From contig CAWAGB010000001.1 of the NCBI GenBank assembly GCA_963781555.1, forward strand, positions 62,001 through 126,000: 64,000 nucleotides of DNA. The letters are read 5' to 3'. How positions within the stretch are numbered: the stretch's first letter is position 1; the number at the start of each line of letters is the position of its first letter. A program made the position numbers and the translations under genes. Shown piece after piece: positions 60,754-64,000 of the stretch. This DNA is from JAICQM01 sp963781555 (GTDB lineage Bacteria > Chloroflexota > Limnocylindria > QHBO01). The notes under the pieces are model-generated. The model was not told the origin of the DNA. It did not search any database and saw nothing but the letters and a program-made list of their open reading frames with translations.

Positions 60754-61226
60754 GAGGCGAGCAGCTCGCGCGTGCGGTCGACGGCGGCCCGCAGCTCGGG
60801 GGCCGGCCGCTCGGGAAATTCGCGGCTGACGAGCCGATGCGCGCCCGATGGCAGAGGGATGTCGTCCATCTCGCCGCGGATGATGGCGCTGTTGAGCGCG
60901 TCACCCTCGCGGTGCGGGGCGAGGTGCACGTGCAGGTGCGGGATGCCGCCGCCGAATACGTAGATCCAGACGCGCTCCGCTCCGGTCGCCGCTTTGAGGG
61001 CTCCGCAGACGCGGGCCACGGTCGTGCCGAAGGTGCGCGCCTCGTCACCGTCGAGGTCCTCGACGTGCGGGATGTGACGCAGCGGCTCGAGGTAGGCGAA
61101 ACCGGTCGTGTAGCCCTCGACGCTCATCGAGAGGCGCCAGTGGGCATCCCGCCACACTTCCTCGCGGAGGAGCTCGGAATCTCCGTCACGCTGGGCGCAG
61201 ATCGCGCAATCGGGGGTCTCTGACAC
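60750..61226 (-). CDS. HIT-family hydrolase
   Basis: A 158-residue histidine-triad protein. HLHVHL near residue 100 is the catalytic triad; CAICAQRDGDSELL at the N-terminus is a Cys pair that may bind zinc, as in many HIT proteins. Members split nucleotide-linked phosphoramidates, Ap4A or UDP-sugars. GTG 61226 lies 6 nt after TAGCAT, so this heads a leaderless transcript with the HAD and DUF937 genes. Confidence 0.88.
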   Translation of the reverse strand: MSETPDCAICAQRDGDSELLREEVWRDAHWRLSMSVEGYTTGFAYLEPLRHIPHVEDLDGDEARTFGTTVARVCGALKAATGAERVWIYVFGGGIPHLHVHLAPHREGDALNSAIIRGEMDDIPLPSGAHRLVSREFPERPAPELRAAVDRTRELLAS

Positions 61227-61232
61227 GGACCG

Positions 61233-61238
61233 ATGCTA
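61233..61238 (-). promoter_or_regulatory. -10 element TAGCAT, leaderless type
   Basis: On the minus strand TAGCAT is followed by CGGTCC (6 nt) and GTG 61226. It overlaps an ACCGATG heptamer (61229-61235). Confidence 0.5.
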
Positions 61239-61254
61239 CCCGAAGGGACGCACG

Positions 61255-61280
61255 AGAGCCGGCCCGGGGGCCGGCTCTCG
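61255..61280 (-). terminator. Hairpin terminator after the secreted nucleotidase
   Basis: GAGAGCCGGCC and GGCCGGCTCTC form an 11-bp perfect stem with a 4-nt loop, about 25 nt past the nucleotidase stop. No T-run follows. Confidence 0.65.
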
Positions 61281-61305
61281 CATCGGTCTGGCGTGGAGCG
61301 CCCCC

Positions 61306-63054
61306 TTACGGGGTGACGTCAACCACGCGGTCGAGCGCCGGCGGCGAGACCGGGGCGTTCGCCCCGATGTAGTCGACGAACGCATTGCTGTCGATCGCGC
61401 CGATGGCGCGATCGGTGGCCCGCGCGAAGACGGTGAAGTTGTCGCCGGTGCCGGAGACGAGGAACGCGTTCCCCGTTACGCGATACGAGGCGGTCGGATC
61501 GATCACCACGCCGTCGAGCATGATCGAAGCGTCGATCACCTTGTCGCCCTGCGGCTGGCTGTCGTCGTACTGGTACGTGAAGCCACTCGAGACCGACAGG
61601 AACCGGTACTCACCCGGGCCCGGGTTGTTGAACTGCTGCTCGAGCAGGTCGTCGAGGTCGGCCCCGGTCAGGGTCAGCGTCACCAGGTCGTTCTGGAACG
61701 GCTGCACCGCGAAGACCTCGCCGTACGTGACGACGCAGTCACCCGGTGTGTCGGTCGCGTCGCAGAGGAGGTCGGCACGGATGCCCCCGGGGTTCATCAC
61801 CGCCAGCTGGGCACCCGTACCGGTGGTCGCCGCCAGCTGCGCGTCGGCGATGACGTTGCCGAGCGTCGACTCGTCGACGACCTGCTCGCGGACGAGATCC
61901 TCCGTGATCTGCCCGATCGGCTGGTTCTTCACCTCGGCGACGAGCGCGTTGTACTTGGCCAGGATCGCCGTCTCGGCCGGGTCGGCCGGGACGTCACGCG
62001 TGACGATCACGTTGTTCGCCGAGGCGCTGACGACGTCCTTCGTGGCGCGGTCGATCTGGAGATCGATGTCGGTCACGAGGCGGCCGAACGAGGCGCCGCT
62101 GGTGACGAGCATGTCGTTGATCTCGCAGTTGTACTGCGCGTGCGTGTGGCCGCTGATCACGACGTCCACTGCCGGGTCGAGCTGGTTGACGATGTCAACC
62201 AGCGCGCCGCTGATCCCGTTGCAGGTGTTCGGGAAGGCCGCGGTCGCCGGCGTCTGGAACGCACCCTCGTGGAGGAGGATGACGATGCTCTCCACGTGCT
62301 GCGCCTGGAGCTGCGGCACGAGCGCGTTGATCGTCTCCGCCTCGTCGCGGAACTCCAGGCCCGCGGTGCCGGCCGGCGCCACGATGCTCGGTGTCCCCTC
62401 GAGGGTGAGACCGATGAAGCCGATCTTGACGCCGTTCATCTTCTCGATCTGGTAGGCCGGGAAGACGGTTTCGTTCGTGCCCGCGTAGAAGACGTTGGCG
62501 GAAAGGTACTGGAAGTCAGCGCCGGCAAAGCCATCGCCGTCCTGGCAGCCGTCGATCGGGTGGCAGCCGCCGTTCTGCATGCGCAGCAGCTCCGCCGGAC
62601 CCTCGTCGAACTCGTGGTTGCCCACGCTGCTGATCTGGAGGCCCAGCGCGTTCATCGCCTCGATCGTCGGCTCGTCGTGGAAGTACGCGCTCTCGAGCGG
62701 GCTGCCGCCGATCAGGTCGCCGGCCGCCACGGTGATCGTGTTGGGATTCTCCGCGCGGAGCTCACGGATGTGGGTGGCGAGGTACTCGACGCCACCGTTG
62801 CTCTCGACGCTGCCGGACTCGGTCAGGACGCGCGCCGACGAGCCGCTCGGCGGGTTGATGTTGCCGTGGAAATCGTTGATCGCCAGCAGCTGCACGTCGA
62901 GTGAGCGGTGGGCGATGCCGTTGGCGCTGCCGCCGGCGTTGGGGCTCTGCGCCGCCGCCGGGATGGCGGCGAGGAGCAGCGCGACGATCGCGAGGAGGAC
63001 GGCCGCGCCGCCGCGGCCACCATGCCGCTGCGCACGTGCCTCATGGGCTTGCAT
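61306..63054 (-). CDS. Secreted 5'-nucleotidase / 2',3'-cyclic phosphodiesterase type
   Basis: A 582-residue exported protein: signal peptide (AVLLAIVALLLAAIPAAAQ), a calcineurin-like catalytic domain with AINDFHGNI (Asp, His), GDLIGGSP, VGNHEFDEG (Asn-His), ILLHEGAF and SGHTHAQYN (His-x-His), then a 5_nucleotid_C domain (IGQITEDLVREQ, and substrate-binding FNNPGPGEYRF and DNFTVFARA). It probably removes phosphate from extracellular nucleotides; the secreted DNase at 43666 could supply its substrates. AGGAGAG is 8 nt before ATG 63054. A possible -10 (TACCAT, 63174-63169) would give a long leader. Confidence 0.92.
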   Translation of the reverse strand: MQAHEARAQRHGGRGGAAVLLAIVALLLAAIPAAAQSPNAGGSANGIAHRSLDVQLLAINDFHGNINPPSGSSARVLTESGSVESNGGVEYLATHIRELRAENPNTITVAAGDLIGGSPLESAYFHDEPTIEAMNALGLQISSVGNHEFDEGPAELLRMQNGGCHPIDGCQDGDGFAGADFQYLSANVFYAGTNETVFPAYQIEKMNGVKIGFIGLTLEGTPSIVAPAGTAGLEFRDEAETINALVPQLQAQHVESIVILLHEGAFQTPATAAFPNTCNGISGALVDIVNQLDPAVDVVISGHTHAQYNCEINDMLVTSGASFGRLVTDIDLQIDRATKDVVSASANNVIVTRDVPADPAETAILAKYNALVAEVKNQPIGQITEDLVREQVVDESTLGNVIADAQLAATTGTGAQLAVMNPGGIRADLLCDATDTPGDCVVTYGEVFAVQPFQNDLVTLTLTGADLDDLLEQQFNNPGPGEYRFLSVSSGFTYQYDDSQPQGDKVIDASIMLDGVVIDPTASYRVTGNAFLVSGTGDNFTVFARATDRAIGAIDSNAFVDYIGANAPVSPPALDRVVDVTP

Positions 63055-63302
63055 CAAGGGATCTCTCCTGTGCGGTGCGGGGGTTCTGCGCTTCCGGCAG
63101 CACGGCGACGCCAGGACGTCTTCGGTGGCGCGCCAGCGCCGCCACGGGACCCCACGGATTGGCTTCCCATGGTACCCAAACCGATCCGGACCGATCCGTT
63201 CACCGCCGACGATCGCCCGCCCGCCACGCTTCCGCGGTGGGTCAATTCAGGTGCGCGGAGCACCGCGCCGGGATCGGGCCAGGCGACACGGTCCGCCCGC
63301 CG
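63055..63302. other. Intergenic region between pntB and the nucleotidase
   Basis: A 248-bp gap, the longest in the window. It holds the nucleotidase ribosome site, a weak TACCAT -10 at 63169-63174, a CCATGGTACC stretch, and two near-copies of the common heptamer (ACCGATC). I see no gene, RNA or terminator of note in it. Confidence 0.4.
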
Positions 63303-64000
63303 TCAGGCCTGCTTCACGCCCGCCACGAGGGCCTCGACCGAAGGCTTGGCGTCGCCGAACAGCATCGAGGTCCCCTCGGCGCTGAAAAGCGGGTTGGGGA
63401 TGCCGGCGAAGCCGGCGCCACGGCCGCGCTTGAGGACGATGACGTTGCGCGCCTGGTCGACGTTGAGAATCGGCATGCCGGAGATCGGCGAGCCGGCCTC
63501 TCGAGCGGACGGGTTGACGACATCGTTGGCACCGATGATCAGGGCGACATCGGTATCCGCGAAATCGTCGTTGATCTCGTCCATCTCCTTGAGGCGGTCG
63601 TACGGCACGTTCGGCCTCGGCCAGGAGCACGTTCATGTGGCCCGGCATGCGGCCCGCGACGGGGTGGATGGCGAACTGCACGTCCACGCCCCTGGCGACC
63701 AGCAGGTCCATGAGCTCGCGGACCGGGCCCTGCGCCTGGGCGACCGCCATCCCGTAGCCCGGGACGATGATCACCCGCTTGCCGTAGGCCATCAGCACCG
63801 CGGCGTCCTCGGCGTTGATCTCGCGCAGGCTCTCCTCACCCTCGGCGCCGGCAGCGGTCGCTCCCCCGCCCGTGCCGAAGCCGGCGAACAGGACGTTGAA
63901 GATCGACCGGTTCATGGCCTTGCACATGAGCTGGGTGAGGATCGCGCCCGACGCGCCGACCAGCGTGCCGGCGATGAGCAGCGCGTAGTTGTTGAGCACG
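63303..64000 (-). CDS. pntB: NAD(P) transhydrogenase subunit beta, frameshifted and cut by right edge
   Basis: The C-terminal part of PntB. LLIAGTLVGASGAILTQLMC is part of the membrane section, then VIIVPGYGMAVAQAQGPV opens the NADP(H)-binding domain III. Near 63612 the frame slips: MPGHMNVLLAEA is in one frame and VPYDRLKEMDEINDDFADTD with VALIIGANDVVNPSAREA and GMPILNVDQARNVIVLKRG in the other. Removing one base near 63612 joins them as LLAEANVPYDRL, the family consensus. It transfers hydride between NADH and NADP+ driven by the proton gradient. The 5' part is beyond base 64000. Confidence 0.88.

Overview
The window is about 70% G+C by eye and tightly packed with roughly 60 protein genes on both strands; neighbouring genes very often overlap by ATGA, GTGA or TGATG. 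I see no tRNA, rRNA, CRISPR array, insertion sequence or prophage. An A1-type cytochrome c oxidase cluster, F420-type luciferase-fold oxidoreductases, the MEP-pathway gene ispG, a UbiA/MenA-type prenyltransferase, a blue-copper domain fused to CoxB, and many leaderless-looking promoters suggest an aerobic, free-living, high-GC bacterium. Chloroflexota (Limnocylindria/Ellin6529-like) is my best guess and an actinobacterium the main alternative. This placement is inference.

Layout. 1-1036: a membrane sensor cut by the left edge. 1192-10711: three luciferase-like (LLM) oxidoreductases mixed with two MFS exporters, an MMPL/RND pump with two small partner genes, and a glycerophosphodiesterase. 10722-13560: a HerA-like ATPase (DUF853) diverging from a DUF1028 and a YciI-like gene. 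13571-15920: a thiol-redox operon (TlpA-like lipoprotein, CcdA, TrxB). 15969-18376: an acidic small protein, a lone receiver domain, ispG and a lipoprotein. 18511-28681: the terminal-oxidase region, with ctaC (CoxB-cupredoxin fusion), ctaD (frameshifted), ctaE, a subunit IV-like protein, a ResA-like thioredoxin, a small membrane protein and a two-gene ABC exporter, followed by ctaG and a ctaA-ctaB fusion. 28704-36002: an MpaB-like/DUF2236 protein, rhomboid, DHA2 MFS pump, a 1002-residue cyclase/AAA/TPR regulator and an aldo/keto reductase. 36125-43484: an unknown membrane protein, a split-barrel/UbiA fusion with a split-barrel partner, CorA, and a three-gene ABC exporter (ATPase frameshifted). 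43666-46905: a large secreted nuclease/phosphatase.

46911-54592 is the most suggestive segment. A ureohydrolase gene overlaps a Fur-family regulator gene. That regulator diverges from a NiCoT nickel permease across a perfect TTGCAA-type inverted repeat that resembles the Streptomyces Nur box and overlaps both promoters. A class III aminotransferase and a complete NMT1/THI5-like ABC importer follow. 54651-59511: a cation and pH homeostasis cluster (CBS protein, ArsB/NhaD-type permease, CPA2 antiporter, KefB-like antiporter). 59516-61226: a HIT, HAD and DUF937 operon. 61306-63054: a secreted 5'-nucleotidase. 63303-64000: pntB, frameshifted and cut by the right edge.

Two window-wide signals stand out. 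(1) At least twelve transcription-unit heads carry a TANNNT -10 element exactly 6-7 nt before the start codon, the geometry of leaderless mRNAs. (2) The heptamer ACCGATG/CATCGGT occurs about 66 times by hand count, against about 6-7 expected from composition, and is concentrated between genes and at start codons. Three single-base frameshifts in otherwise well-conserved genes (ctaD, an ABC ATPase, pntB) suggest draft-quality indels rather than real decay.
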